Source of the DNA: Enterococcus montenegrensis
GTDB lineage: Bacteria > Bacillota > Bacilli > Lactobacillales > Enterococcaceae
NCBI RefSeq assembly: GCF_029983095.1
Contig: NZ_CP120467.1
Location: 2,712,501-2,776,500, forward strand
Direction of reading: 5' to 3'
Length of the DNA: 64,000 nucleotides
Part shown: one piece after another, positions 17,500 to 25,776 of the stretch
How positions within the stretch are numbered: the first letter of the stretch is position 1
How the letters are laid out: each line of letters opens with the position of its first letter
Translations under genes and position numbers: made by a program
The notes under the pieces: model-generated
Told to the model about the DNA's origin: nothing
The model's database searches: none
What the model saw: the letters and a program-made list of their open reading frames with translations, nothing else

Positions 17500-19030
17500 A
17501 ATGGGCCATCATCTCTTGGGCAATGGCATGGGAAGTGAGATTATCTGGGTAATACGTCGGCCAGTTGTGCATTTCTTCAAATAAACTGGCTTGGCTTTTT
17601 CCACCAAAGAAAATATGATAATGGACTGCTTTTTCAGGTGCAATATTGTGATCGCTAAATTGCACATATTTAAAACGACCAGCATCTCCTTTTGCTTCAA
17701 ATAAAAAGCGCACGCCCCGATTACCTTTTTCATAATTTAAAATCTTGTATCCTTTGGCCACATATTCATACTTGTGATGTTTTCCGTCTACCACAAAATC
17801 GATCGTATTATCGGTAATGTCAATTTTTTCTACATCGGTTTTGTAGCCGGTGTCGTAATATTTTTTGTATTCTGTGGCAGTCATATCTTGATTTAATTTT
17901 GCTTTGTAATCAAAGACTTGATCTAGCTCGCCTGCTTGTAGTAATGGATAAACGGACTGCCACTTACCGGTGTAGTCACTTAATTTAGGCTCCTTGACTG
18001 CGCTGTCGGCAAAATAACCATTGGCAACAGTTTTCACCTCCGCCTTGTGAGATTCTTCTGGTTTCACGTCTTTGCCGGCAATATTCGCCGTTTTTTCCAA
18101 CGCTTGCAAATTCTCTTTCATCACGGAAATGTAATCTTCACCAGCAGCGATTTTCTCTTTGGTCAAGCTTTCCAATGGATTTAGCACTGCTAGCTTAACA
18201 TTTGCTTCATTTGCCAGTGTTTTGGCAATTTTATCGCTGGCATTTTCTTCAAAATAAATGTAGCGAATGTCGTTAGCTTTCACATACTCCTTCAACTCAC
18301 CCAAGCGACTCGCAGAAGGTTCTTCTTCTGGGGAAAGCCCGGCAATTGGTACTTGTGTCAACCCATAATCTAAAGCTAAATAGCCAAACGCCGCATGTTG
18401 TGTGACAAAACTTTTTTGTTTTGCGTCTTTTAAACTATCGCTGTATTCTTGATCCAACTGGGTTAATTTCGCTAAATATTTTTCCGCATTCGTTTCAAAA
18501 ACTTTGGCTTTTTGCGGATAAAGTTTAGCCAGTTGCTCTTTAATACTCGTTACTTCCTTCATTGCCCGATGAGGTGAAACCCAAGTATGAGGATCTAATT
18601 CATGATGATGTCCTTCTTTTGCATGATCGTGATCGTGTTCTTCTTCGCCACCAGGCAAAAGAATCATGTTTTGGGTACCTTCTATCACATTGGGCTTATC
18701 TTTGGCAAAACTTTTTTTCGCTTTAGGTACCCAAGTTTCCATATTTTCATTGTGATAGACGAATACATCTGCATCATGAATTGCCGCCATATCTTTGGCG
18801 GACGGTTCATAGTCATGTGGTTCAGAACCCGCCGGAATCATCAATTTGACGTTGGCCTCATCGCCTACAATATTTTTCGTAAAATCATAGATTGGATAAA
18901 AAGTTGTAACGATTTCCAATTTATCTTTTTTAGTTTCAGCTGTCTTTTCTGCACTTTTGGCATTTGTCCCACAAGCAGCCAGCATTCCTAGTACAACCAT
19001 ACTTACTATACCAATTCCCAATTTCTTCAT
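17498..19030 (-). CDS. adcA: Zinc-binding lipoprotein AdcA with C-terminal ZinT domain
   Basis: A 510-residue surface lipoprotein that captures Zn2+ for an AdcBC ABC importer. A signal peptide ends in LAAC (Cys about 20). Residues 38-320 are the cluster A-I solute-binding domain with the zinc ligands around GSEPHDYEPS and DPHTWVSP, and a flexible His-rich loop (EEEHDHDHAKEGHHHE). From about 330 to the end is a ZinT (YodA) domain ending in HYHIFFGGKSQ and NWPTYYP. No adcBC or adcR is adjacent, so it must work with a permease elsewhere. A Zur-like box lies upstream. Confidence 0.93.
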   Translation of the reverse strand: MKKLGIGIVSMVVLGMLAACGTNAKSAEKTAETKKDKLEIVTTFYPIYDFTKNIVGDEANVKLMIPAGSEPHDYEPSAKDMAAIHDADVFVYHNENMETWVPKAKKSFAKDKPNVIEGTQNMILLPGGEEEHDHDHAKEGHHHELDPHTWVSPHRAMKEVTSIKEQLAKLYPQKAKVFETNAEKYLAKLTQLDQEYSDSLKDAKQKSFVTQHAAFGYLALDYGLTQVPIAGLSPEEEPSASRLGELKEYVKANDIRYIYFEENASDKIAKTLANEANVKLAVLNPLESLTKEKIAAGEDYISVMKENLQALEKTANIAGKDVKPEESHKAEVKTVANGYFADSAVKEPKLSDYTGKWQSVYPLLQAGELDQVFDYKAKLNQDMTATEYKKYYDTGYKTDVEKIDITDNTIDFVVDGKHHKYEYVAKGYKILNYEKGNRGVRFLFEAKGDAGRFKYVQFSDHNIAPEKAVHYHIFFGGKSQASLFEEMHNWPTYYPDNLTSHAIAQEMMAH

Positions 19031-19360
19031 GCTTCAAATCCTTTCTATTCTCTAACCTCTCTGATAACTTTTTGCTGCCATTACGATTTACCTTTATCAA
19101 AACGAAATAATTACGATTTACTCCAATAACAATAGCAACACTTTTTTCTTCTGTCAATAAAAAATAACATAAAATTTTATTCAAATGATTATACATTCAT
19201 CTAAATGACCTTTATAGTCTGATTTCAAACGAGATGAAAATATATTTGATAACAAAAAACAGATGAAAAATCTATCACCGCTAAATATTTTAAAAATTTA
19301 GAATAGCCTTGCATTTGTTTTGATTGAGGAGTACCCTGTGAAAAAGGGAGTGAAAAGAAA
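19031..19360. other. adcA-immunity gene divergent intergenic region
   Basis: AT-rich, 330 bp. It contains the Zur-like box (19099-19119) and a further ATTACGATTTA half-site (19080-19090) on the adcA side. I looked for a class IIa bacteriocin precursor (YGNGV) upstream of the immunity gene and found none. Confidence 0.5.
19099..19119. promoter_or_regulatory. Zur-like zinc operator of adcA
   Basis: The plus strand ACGAAAT-A-ATTACGA (inside this stretch) fits the Gram-positive Zur 7-1-7 box (TCGTAAT-N-ATTACGA) with one arm perfect and five of seven in the other. It lies about 70 bp upstream of the adcA start, with a second half-site at 19080-19090. Confidence 0.55.
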
Positions 19361-19657
19361 ATGAAAGAAATAAAATGGTTTAGCGGCGGTAGCGAACGTG
19401 CAGAAGTCGCCTTAAGTGACATTTCGACAATTTTAGGTTTGATCCCCGCCGACACAAACACTGCGCCATTGCGCCAGCTGCTTTTTGATTACGCACAAGA
19501 AATTAACGAAGGTGTGACAGCCGTCCCCTATATCTTAAGCCGCATGGCAGTTTCTGTATCTAATTGTATAACTAAAAATAAAATTACACTTTCCCAAGAA
19601 GCCTCCGACCAGATCAAAAAACTACTCAGCCTAGCAGAAATTCGCTACGGGTATTAA
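19361..19657 (+). CDS. Class IIa bacteriocin immunity protein (enterocin A/mundticin type)
   Basis: A 98-residue, helix-rich soluble protein. It opens MKEIKWFSGGSERAE, continues VPYILSRMAVSVSNCI and ends SLAEIRYGY, the pattern I associate with mundticin/enterocin-type immunity proteins. Such proteins protect against pediocin-like bacteriocins by binding the mannose-PTS/bacteriocin complex. GGGAGTG lies about 8-10 nt before the ATG. No bacteriocin precursor, ABC exporter or three-component regulator is nearby, so it is an orphan immunity gene. The repeat array begins at the base after its stop. Confidence 0.75.
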   Translation: MKEIKWFSGGSERAEVALSDISTILGLIPADTNTAPLRQLLFDYAQEINEGVTAVPYILSRMAVSVSNCITKNKITLSQEASDQIKKLLSLAEIRYGY

Positions 19658-20680
19658 GAAAAGCTGAAGGTGCCGGCTAGCACATTGGAAAAATATCGGA
19701 AACTTATGTTCTGATGCTCTTCATCAGAATTAAGTTTTTGAATTTTTCCCAAAGTGTTGGCACATGAAGCTAGACAATTAGAAAAGCTGATGCACTCGGT
19801 CAGCTTTTGAGCATTATGACGGGATTTCAATAAATTGTTTCTCAAATTTCTTGAAATTTCGGCTTAATGCCGATAAAGCTAGTGCGTGAAGCTAGACAAT
19901 TAGAAAAGCTTGATGCGCTCGGTCAGTTCTCCAGCAATAAGACGAAAGCTTGATAAATTGTTCCTCAAATTTCTCAAGCTTTTGACTTATTGTCGCCGAG
20001 AGTTTGTGCAGAAAGCTAGACACCTAGAAAAGCTTTATGCGCTCGGTCAGCTCTCCAGCAATAAGACGAAAGCTTGATAAATTGTTCTTCAAATTTCTCA
20101 AGATTTTGACTTATTGTCGCCGAGAGTTTGTGCAGAAAGCTAGACATGAAGAAAAGCTGAAGGTGCCGGTTAGCACATTGGAATAATATCGGAAACTTAT
20201 GTTCTGATGCTCTTCATCAGAATTAAGTTTTTGAATTTTTCCCAAAGTGTTGGCACATGAAGCTAGACAATTAGAAAAGCTTGATGCACTCGTTTAGCTT
20301 TTGAGCATTATGACGGGATTTCAATAAATTGTTTCTCAAATTTCTTGAAATTTCGGCTTAATGCCGATAAAGCTAGTGCAGAAAGCTGGACATGAAAGAA
20401 AAGCTGAAGGTGCCGGCTAGCACATTGGAAAAATATCGGAAACTTATGTTCTGATGCTCTTCATCAGAATTAAGTTTTTGAATTTTTCCCAAAGTGTTGG
20501 CACATGAAGCTAGACAATTAGAAAAGCTTTATGCACTCGGTCAGCTTTTGAGCATTATGACGGGATTTCAATAAATTGTTCCTCAAATTTCTTGAAATTT
20601 CGGCTTAATGCCGATAAAGCTAGTGCAGAAAGCTAGGCACCTAGAAAAGCTTGATGCACTCGTATAACTCACCAACTTTA
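19658..20680. repeat. Tandem array of eight 122-124 bp palindromic units plus a truncated ninth
   Basis: Units start at 19658, 19781, 19903, 20027, 20151, 20274, 20398 and 20521; a partial unit starts at 20643. All begin GAAAAGCT and end near AAGCTAGACA. Three subtypes: a (GGTGCCGG...CATCAGAA; units 1, 5, 7), b (GCATTATGACGGGATTTC; units 2, 6, 8), c (AGCAATAAGACGAAAGC; units 3, 4), giving the order a-b-c-c-a-b-a-b. Each unit is self-complementary along almost its whole length, predicting hairpins of about 55 bp. Units are nearly identical within a subtype. No coding capacity, no spacers. Confidence 0.85.
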
Positions 20681-20712
20681 AGACAGATCAAAAAATGTAA
20701 TGAACTACATGA

Positions 20713-20787
20713 CAAAAAAACAGCTCTTTTCAGTAAGGTTACGTGATTGCCACTAACCCACTGAAAAAGAGCTGTTTTTATTTTTTT
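20713..20787 (-). terminator. Terminator of the Xre-DUF3278 operon
   Basis: On the minus strand AAAAACAGCTCTTTTTCAGT pairs with ACTGAAAAGAGCTGTTTTTTT. The loop contains an 18-bp sequence (20743-20760) that recurs inside the adjacent gene. Confidence 0.85.
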
Positions 20788-20963
20788 CGTTTAAAAGAAA
20801 GAGCGACAAGTAGTGCTGGTATCCCCACGGGTACCAGGGCCCGCAAGAACTGGTGATTGCCACTAACCCAAGGCCTGACGGTAATTAATAATGTGATAAA
20901 AACACAACTATCTACAATAAAAGCAGACGACTTTACATAACTTTTCACTTTTTGTTTGATCAT
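20778..20963 (-). CDS. Small membrane protein, 61 residues
   Basis: Two hydrophobic segments (about 15-30 and 41-56), basic ends (MIKQKVKSYVK, SFKRKK). It starts 8 nt after the DUF3278 stop, with a modest GGGTAG ribosome site, and stops inside the terminator stem, so it is the last gene of the Xre-DUF3278 operon. Not a recognised family. An 18-bp stretch of the gene (20853-20870) is duplicated in the terminator loop. Confidence 0.5.
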   Translation of the reverse strand: MIKQKVKSYVKSSAFIVDSCVFITLLITVRPWVSGNHQFLRALVPVGIPALLVALSFKRKK

Positions 20964-20971
20964 TTTATTTT

Positions 20972-21499
20972 CTACCCTTTGCCAATATCACTAATTTTGG
21001 CATTCATCATAAAGATTGTCGTTATGCCAAATAAAATGCCCGCACCACAGGAAATAATTAGCTCAAACGGTGAAATTATATACGCCAGAAAACCATCTCC
21101 AGCTACCCATGAAAAAACAGCTTGTAAAAGATGAATCGTAATCCCAAAATAAATTGCAGATTGGATTCCTTTTTTGCGATTGTATTTACGAACGCTCGCA
21201 ACATTGGCGCTGGTTACTTCGTTTTCCGTCAGCAAAGCACTTTTACTAGCCTTCATAATATAGATGCCGACACCATAAACAACAGTTAAAATATTACAAG
21301 CAAGCAGTGCATACAGCGCATTTTCCGGATGATTTAGACCAAACATTAGTGCAATCAGCGAAGAAAATAAAAGATAACTATACAATCCAATGAACGCATT
21401 ATTTCCAATGCGATTTGCTTCATTGCGTTTATATTCATCCAGCGTACCTTCGATGCCAAAAAAGTGCTTTACTACATCATCCCGCGTTATTTTCATCAT
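20972..21499 (-). CDS. DUF3278-type membrane protein
   Basis: A 175-residue protein: N-terminal cytoplasmic part (VVKHFFGIEGTLDEYKRNEANRIGNN in composition), then four predicted helices in two pairs separated by a charged loop (NRKKG). I associate this layout with DUF3278 proteins of Lactobacillales, usually encoded with a small Xre regulator as here. The start overlaps the regulator by 23 nt, indicating coupling; either of two adjacent ATGs (21499, 21496) fits GGAGGG. Function unknown. Confidence 0.7.
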   Translation of the reverse strand: MMKITRDDVVKHFFGIEGTLDEYKRNEANRIGNNAFIGLYSYLLFSSLIALMFGLNHPENALYALLACNILTVVYGVGIYIMKASKSALLTENEVTSANVASVRKYNRKKGIQSAIYFGITIHLLQAVFSWVAGDGFLAYIISPFELIISCGAGILFGITTIFMMNAKISDIGKG

Positions 21500-21686
21500 T
21501 ATCCCTCCAAAACAGTGTATTTAAATCTGATTCTAATGCCCAGGCAATCCTCAAGCATAAATCAAGCGTAGGATTATATTTATCATTTTCAATCATATTG
21601 ATTGTTTGGCGTGCCACTCCGACTTGATTGGCTAAGTCCAATTGTGAAAGCTGCATATTTTTACGGTATATTTTTACTTGATTCAC
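21477..21686 (-). CDS. Xre/Cro-type transcriptional regulator
   Basis: A 69-residue protein that is essentially one helix-turn-helix: QLSQLDLANQVGVARQTINM, then IENDKYNPTLDLCLRIAWAL. I start at GTG 21686, with AGAGG 6 nt upstream; the ATG at 21728 would place the operator inside the coding region and has no ribosome site. The size and sequence match small DNA-binding repressors of membrane-protein operons. Two palindromes flanking its promoter suggest autoregulation. Confidence 0.85.
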   Translation of the reverse strand: MNQVKIYRKNMQLSQLDLANQVGVARQTINMIENDKYNPTLDLCLRIAWALESDLNTLFWRDNDENNAG

Positions 21687-21702
21687 GGCGTTCCTCTTTC
21701 GT

Positions 21703-21718
21703 GTCATATATATATGAC
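21703..21718. promoter_or_regulatory. Operator 1 of the Xre regulator
   Basis: Perfect palindrome GTCATATATATATGAC in the 5' leader, 17 bp before the GTG start and downstream of the -10. Confidence 0.6.
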
Positions 21719-21730
21719 TTATTAGCAATA

Positions 21731-21758
21731 ATTATAAACTTATCTTTTGTAACGTCAA
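21731..21758 (-). promoter_or_regulatory. Promoter of the Xre-DUF3278 operon
   Basis: Minus strand TTGACG (21753-21758), 16-bp spacer, TATAAT (21731-21736). Confidence 0.65.
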
Positions 21759-21769
21759 GTATATTTGAC
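21754..21769. promoter_or_regulatory. Operator 2 of the Xre regulator, over the -35
   Basis: GTCAAGTATATTTGAC has the same GTCA...TGAC ends and 16-bp length as operator 1, and overlaps the -35 box. Confidence 0.5.
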
Positions 21770-21798
21770 ATTTTAATTTAAAATGTCCGAATTTTTTA

Positions 21799-21842
21799 CA
21801 AAAAAAGATTTGCACAGTGAGCAATTATACTGTGCAAATCTT
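21799..21842 (-). terminator. Terminator of the adenine deaminase gene
   Basis: AAGATTTGCACAGT pairs with ACTGTGCAAATCTT around a 10-nt loop; seven T follow on the minus strand. Confidence 0.85.
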
Positions 21843-21873
21843 CTTCATCATGGTTTAAAACCAGGCCAAACAA

Positions 21874-23613
21874 TTATTCTGTAACTGAAATAGGGACGAT
21901 TTCAAATTTGGTTACATCTACTAAACCAATGTCGGTGATCTTTAAGTTAGGAATGACAGCCAGTGACATAAAGCTTAAGGTCATAATCGGGTCAACTTTT
22001 GGCGAGATGCCTAATTTTTCATGAGCCAATTGGTTGATTGCTTCTTCTTGACGGGCAACTTCCTCGCCAGTCAGCTCACTCATTAAACCTGCAATTGGCA
22101 ATGCCATACTCCCGATTACTTTGCCAGCTTCGACTAAGACAACGCCACCTTCTTGAATCTTTAGGGCTTTAACTGCCACTTCCATATCTGTGTCATTTGT
22201 GCCAGCGACAATTAAATTGTGGGAATCATGGGCGATTGAAATGCCAATTGCTCCTTTTTTCAACCCGTAATCTTTCAACAAGCCGACAAAAACATTGCCA
22301 GTATTTTTGTGCCGTTCAATCACAGCCAGTTTCACCACATCTTCTGTTGGCTGATACACAAATTCGCCATTGTCAGCTCGTTTCACGGTTACAATCGCTT
22401 CATTTGTCAGCGCCTCTTGGGGAATCACTTCAATCGCCCGCGCACGATCACTGGTTAAGGGCAGTTGTAATTGTTCTTTTTTAAATTTCGCGATATGAAC
22501 ACTAGATTGAACCGTTTTAGTTGCAACCCGTTTTACTTCTGGAAGATAGGTGTTATTTTCAGCAACGCGTTCTCCTTTTATATAGGTCGCTTCAATAACT
22601 GGCGCCTGTAAATCTGAAAAGATGACCAAATCTCCCCGCAAACCTGGCGCAATGGCACCGCGATCGGATAATTGACAGCATTGTGCAGCATTAATTGTCG
22701 CCATTTGAATGGCACGAATTGGCGTGATCCCTTCTTCTATACAAATGCGAATGCTATTGTCCAAATGTCCTTTTGCCAAAATATCTTTGGCCTGTAAATC
22801 ATCGGCAACTAAAACACAACGCTGGTAATTCGTATCCGTCACTCCTTTTAAAAGGGTACGTAAATTCTGCGTGACAGTCCCTTCCCGTAGTAAAACATAC
22901 ATGCCACGAGCAATGCGGTCTTTTAGTTCAGCCACTGTTGAACATTCGTGATCGTTTTTTATCCCAGCTGCGATATAAGCGTTTAGCGCTTTACCAGTTA
23001 CCATTGGCGCGTGTCCGTCCACTTGCAGACCGTATTTTTTAGCTGCTAATAATTTATCTAAAACAGTAGTATCAGCCGCAATTACTCCTGGAAAATTCAT
23101 AAACTCGGCTAAACCGGTTACTGTTTTTTCTTCAAAGGAAGCCAGCATATCTGCGGCTGTAATGACGGCACCGGAATTTTCCATATTGGTTGCCGGCACA
23201 CAAGAAGGCATGTTGTAACGAATATCCAAAGCCGTTTTTTTGGCGGCAGCCACCATGTAATCCAACCCTGCTAAACCCAGCACATTGACGATTTCATGGG
23301 GATCTGCTAGCACTGTGGTTGTGCCGTGGGGTACCAATAAACGCCCGAATTCCTCTGGTGTGACATAAGCTGATTCTACGTGAATGTGGGCATCAATAAA
23401 ACCTGGCGCGACAAATTTGCCGGCTAAATCAACTGTCTTAATTCCTTCATAATCAGCGCCAATTCCTGCAATCAAGCCATCAACAAGTGCAATGTCTCCT
23501 GTCATAATTTCTGCTTGATACACATCAATTATTTGAGCATTTTTCAATACTAAATCAGCCGGTATTCTTCCTGCAGCAGTGTCAATCAGTCGTTTTAGTG
23601 CCTCTTTGTTCAT
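21874..23613 (-). CDS. ade: Adenine deaminase
   Basis: A 579-residue amidohydrolase-superfamily enzyme converting adenine to hypoxanthine and ammonia in purine salvage. The metal motif APGFIDAHIHVESA (about 68-81), ADPHEIVNV and GHAP (in QVDGHAPMV) are in place; the C-terminal 190 residues carry the family-specific domain with GISIAHDSHNLIVAG. Full length for the family. AAAGGAG is 7 nt before the ATG. An extended -10 (TGTTATACT, around 23669) may be its promoter. I see no purine riboswitch upstream. Confidence 0.93.
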   Translation of the reverse strand: MNKEALKRLIDTAAGRIPADLVLKNAQIIDVYQAEIMTGDIALVDGLIAGIGADYEGIKTVDLAGKFVAPGFIDAHIHVESAYVTPEEFGRLLVPHGTTTVLADPHEIVNVLGLAGLDYMVAAAKKTALDIRYNMPSCVPATNMENSGAVITAADMLASFEEKTVTGLAEFMNFPGVIAADTTVLDKLLAAKKYGLQVDGHAPMVTGKALNAYIAAGIKNDHECSTVAELKDRIARGMYVLLREGTVTQNLRTLLKGVTDTNYQRCVLVADDLQAKDILAKGHLDNSIRICIEEGITPIRAIQMATINAAQCCQLSDRGAIAPGLRGDLVIFSDLQAPVIEATYIKGERVAENNTYLPEVKRVATKTVQSSVHIAKFKKEQLQLPLTSDRARAIEVIPQEALTNEAIVTVKRADNGEFVYQPTEDVVKLAVIERHKNTGNVFVGLLKDYGLKKGAIGISIAHDSHNLIVAGTNDTDMEVAVKALKIQEGGVVLVEAGKVIGSMALPIAGLMSELTGEEVARQEEAINQLAHEKLGISPKVDPIMTLSFMSLAVIPNLKITDIGLVDVTKFEIVPISVTE

Positions 23614-23668
23614 AAATTCGCTCCTTTATCGGTCTTGGTGACAACAATTTTTTTAAATATTGTTTTAA

Positions 23669-23677
23669 AGTATAACA
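23669..23677 (-). promoter_or_regulatory. Extended -10 promoter of ade
   Basis: Minus strand TG-T-TATACT, about 55 bp before the start; no clear -35. Confidence 0.4.
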
Positions 23678-23691
23678 CGTTACCAGCGAAA

Positions 23692-24336
23692 TTAGTTATG
23701 TGATTTTGGCCATCTTTGCTGCATTTTAAGGGCTAAAGCTACCAGGGGTAAATATAAAAACACCAGTGAAACCCGTTGGATAATTCCTTTATAACTAAAG
23801 GCAAAAAGCTGGGATAAGCCATTGGCCCCTGCACTTAGCAGTGCACCTAAAAAAATCAGGCCACAAATTTTGGCAAAGGTGGCATTGATTGGCTTAAAAA
23901 TTCGCGCTAACAATAACGGTGCTGCCAGCATGCCCAAAATTCCCGCTCCTGAGCCAAGACCATGAATCATTGTCGCTAAAGTAAGACCGCTCGTTGTATG
24001 ATCGATGGAAAAAACGCCAGTAAAAATACAATCACCAATTGCAAAGGCGGCAATACTAAGCAGTAACCAGAAAATTTCGCGCCGTTTGTCTTGGAAGATC
24101 GGGGCAGCAAAATATAATTTAATCGCCGGTAATGAAACTAACAATAAACTGCCCGTTAAAATTGAACCGTGTTCAAAATAACTTTTAACTGGACTCGTCA
24201 CGCTGCCCAAATCACTAACAACTTGGTGCACTTGACTAAATTGTGACCACATCCCACCTAAGAGATAGGGCATTCCGCCATCACAGAGGACAAATAAAAG
24301 CAGTAAGATCCAGCCATAGTTGCGATAAAATTTCAT
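23692..24336 (-). CDS. DUF998-like membrane protein
   Basis: A 214-residue protein with six predicted helices. DGGMPYLLGG near the N terminus, FSIDHTTSGLTLATMIHGLGSG in the middle and the helix lengths are like DUF998/frpC-type membrane proteins of unknown role. AGGAG is 8 nt before the ATG. The degV terminator ends only about 30 bp upstream, leaving little room for a promoter, so it may depend on readthrough from degV. Confidence 0.6.
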   Translation of the reverse strand: MKFYRNYGWILLLLFVLCDGGMPYLLGGMWSQFSQVHQVVSDLGSVTSPVKSYFEHGSILTGSLLLVSLPAIKLYFAAPIFQDKRREIFWLLLSIAAFAIGDCIFTGVFSIDHTTSGLTLATMIHGLGSGAGILGMLAAPLLLARIFKPINATFAKICGLIFLGALLSAGANGLSQLFAFSYKGIIQRVSLVFLYLPLVALALKMQQRWPKSHN

Positions 24337-24365
24337 GTACTGTGCTCCTTTTTAGACAAAATTAC

Positions 24366-24402
24366 AAAAAAACTCTAGCCTGTTTTGTCAGACTAAAGTT
24401 TT
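24366..24402 (-). terminator. Terminator of the degV-family gene
   Basis: AAACTTTAGTCTG pairs with CAGGCTAGAGTTT around ACAAAA, then seven T on the minus strand. Confidence 0.75.
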
Positions 24403-24407
24403 ATTCG

Positions 24408-25283
24408 TTATACTTTTTCGTTCCGATTTTTTCCAAAGGTAAAAATTGCCACACAGCCCAAACCGGTATGGGCTGAAATTGTCGGCCCCAGCGGCAGACA
24501 TGCGATATCTTCAATGCTTACGTCTTCGACAATGGTTGCAAGCACTGTTTCAGCCGCAGCAGCATCCCCCGAATACGCGATATAAACAATTTGATTTTCC
24601 CGTGAAGTCAGATTATTCAGTGTTTCAGTTACAATTTTTTGCAACGATTTATTCCGGCCGCGCACTTTATCAACGTTTTGCAATTTTCCATTTTCATCCA
24701 CATGAATAATTGGTTTCACCTTTAATAAACCGCCTAAAGCCGCTTCTGATTTTGAAATCCGGCCCCCGCGTTCCAAATGCTTTAAATCATCCACAGTTAC
24801 CCAAGATTGCAGCAACATTTTATGCTCTTCCACCCACGCGATGACTTCAGCAAAAGTTTTACCAGCATCTTGTTGTTTTTTTGCACCTAACACCAATAAA
24901 CCTTGCCCTAAGCTCGCCGCCAAGGTATCCACTACGGCAATTTGGGCATCCGGATAATCTTCTTTTAAAACATCCACCGCTTGAAGGGCGCTGTAATATG
25001 AGCCGCTCATTCCCGATGAAAAAGACAAATAAATAACAGGAGTGTCGGATTTTGCATAGGGTTCAAAGAACTCTAAATAACGCCCCACATTAATTTGCGA
25101 AGTCGTTGGCATTTGTTTATCTTTCAAGGCTTGATAGAAAAAATCAACATCAAATGTCTTCCCTAAGTCATCTTCATACTCTTTGCCATTAATTTCTACC
25201 AACATCGGCAAAAATGCAATACCAGCTTCATCCAAAAATTGAAACGGAATATCACAACAAGAATCCGTTACGATTTGAAACAT
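24408..25283 (-). CDS. DegV-family fatty-acid-binding protein
   Basis: A 291-residue two-domain protein that binds a fatty acid; FakB proteins of this family present exogenous fatty acids to the kinase FakA. Visible: IVTDSCCDIP at the N terminus, MPTTSQI, the SFSSGMSGSY loop holding the carboxylate-binding serine, and LERGGRISK. GGGGG is 7 nt before the ATG. No fakA is adjacent. Family assignment is firm; the exact fatty-acid preference cannot be read. Confidence 0.92.
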   Translation of the reverse strand: MFQIVTDSCCDIPFQFLDEAGIAFLPMLVEINGKEYEDDLGKTFDVDFFYQALKDKQMPTTSQINVGRYLEFFEPYAKSDTPVIYLSFSSGMSGSYYSALQAVDVLKEDYPDAQIAVVDTLAASLGQGLLVLGAKKQQDAGKTFAEVIAWVEEHKMLLQSWVTVDDLKHLERGGRISKSEAALGGLLKVKPIIHVDENGKLQNVDKVRGRNKSLQKIVTETLNNLTSRENQIVYIAYSGDAAAAETVLATIVEDVSIEDIACLPLGPTISAHTGLGCVAIFTFGKNRNEKV

Positions 25284-25776
25284 GGCTTAACCCCCTAAAT
25301 GTTCTCTTTAAAACTTCACAAATATTTTGTGACAAAAAAGTTTAAAAAAGTTTTTAAACTAGCTACTTTGTTATTTTACCATATTGCCACTACCTTTGAA
25401 AATTTTAAAAGAAAGCATCTTTTAAAATAACAAATTTTCTTATTATGTACGATTGAATTTCACAAAGTAGTGAGATCTTCATGAATAAAAGGCGTAAAAA
25501 ATGCAACTTTTCTATTTATTAAAATCGTGATTTTTATTGTCTAAGACACACCCTTGATTAAAAATGAAGGGAAAAAAGATTTAGCTTTAAGAACCAAGTA
25601 GGTAATATCCCCTCTGTCAAAATAATTGCTGTCCCCCACAGCAATTACTTGAATAATGCGCAAATAGTCTTCCATATTTTGGGTATGATTTACTTATTGC
25701 TAGAAAAATTTCGTATATTCAAAAGAAGGTGTGACAAGACTTTTGTCACACCTTCTTTTTCTATTTCTACTTCTAC
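25284..25776. other. 493-bp intergenic region
   Basis: AT-rich. It holds the terminator of the flavoprotein gene (25721-25762) and a perfect 9-bp hairpin with a C5 loop (AATTGCTGT/ACAGCAATT, 25624-25646) without a T run. A 44-codon minus-strand ORF (25541-25675) covers the hairpin but lacks a ribosome site. The -35/-10 of degV is not obvious. Confidence 0.45.
25721..25762. terminator. Terminator of the flavoprotein gene
   Basis: AAAAGAAGGTGTGACAA pairs with TTGTCACACCTTCTTTT around GACTT-like loop; usable in both directions. Confidence 0.85.

Noticed and set aside
18602-18991. 129-codon plus-strand frame opposite adcA
   Set aside because: Shadow of the adcA His-rich and signal regions; no ribosome site or recognisable domain.
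19658-20680. Repeat array as a CRISPR
   Set aside because: Units are contiguous 122-124 bp palindromes with no unique spacers and no cas genes.
19658-20680. Repeat array as insertion-sequence remnants
   Set aside because: No transposase fragment, no target-site duplications that I can see; units are head-to-tail.
23614-23691. Purine riboswitch upstream of adenine deaminase
   Set aside because: Only 78 bp without the conserved purine-riboswitch junction; an extended -10 promoter explains the region.
25541-25675. 44-codon minus-strand ORF (MEDYLRIIQVIAVG...)
   Set aside because: Amino-acid composition is protein-like, but there is no ribosome site and it includes a perfect hairpin; kept only as part of the intergenic note.
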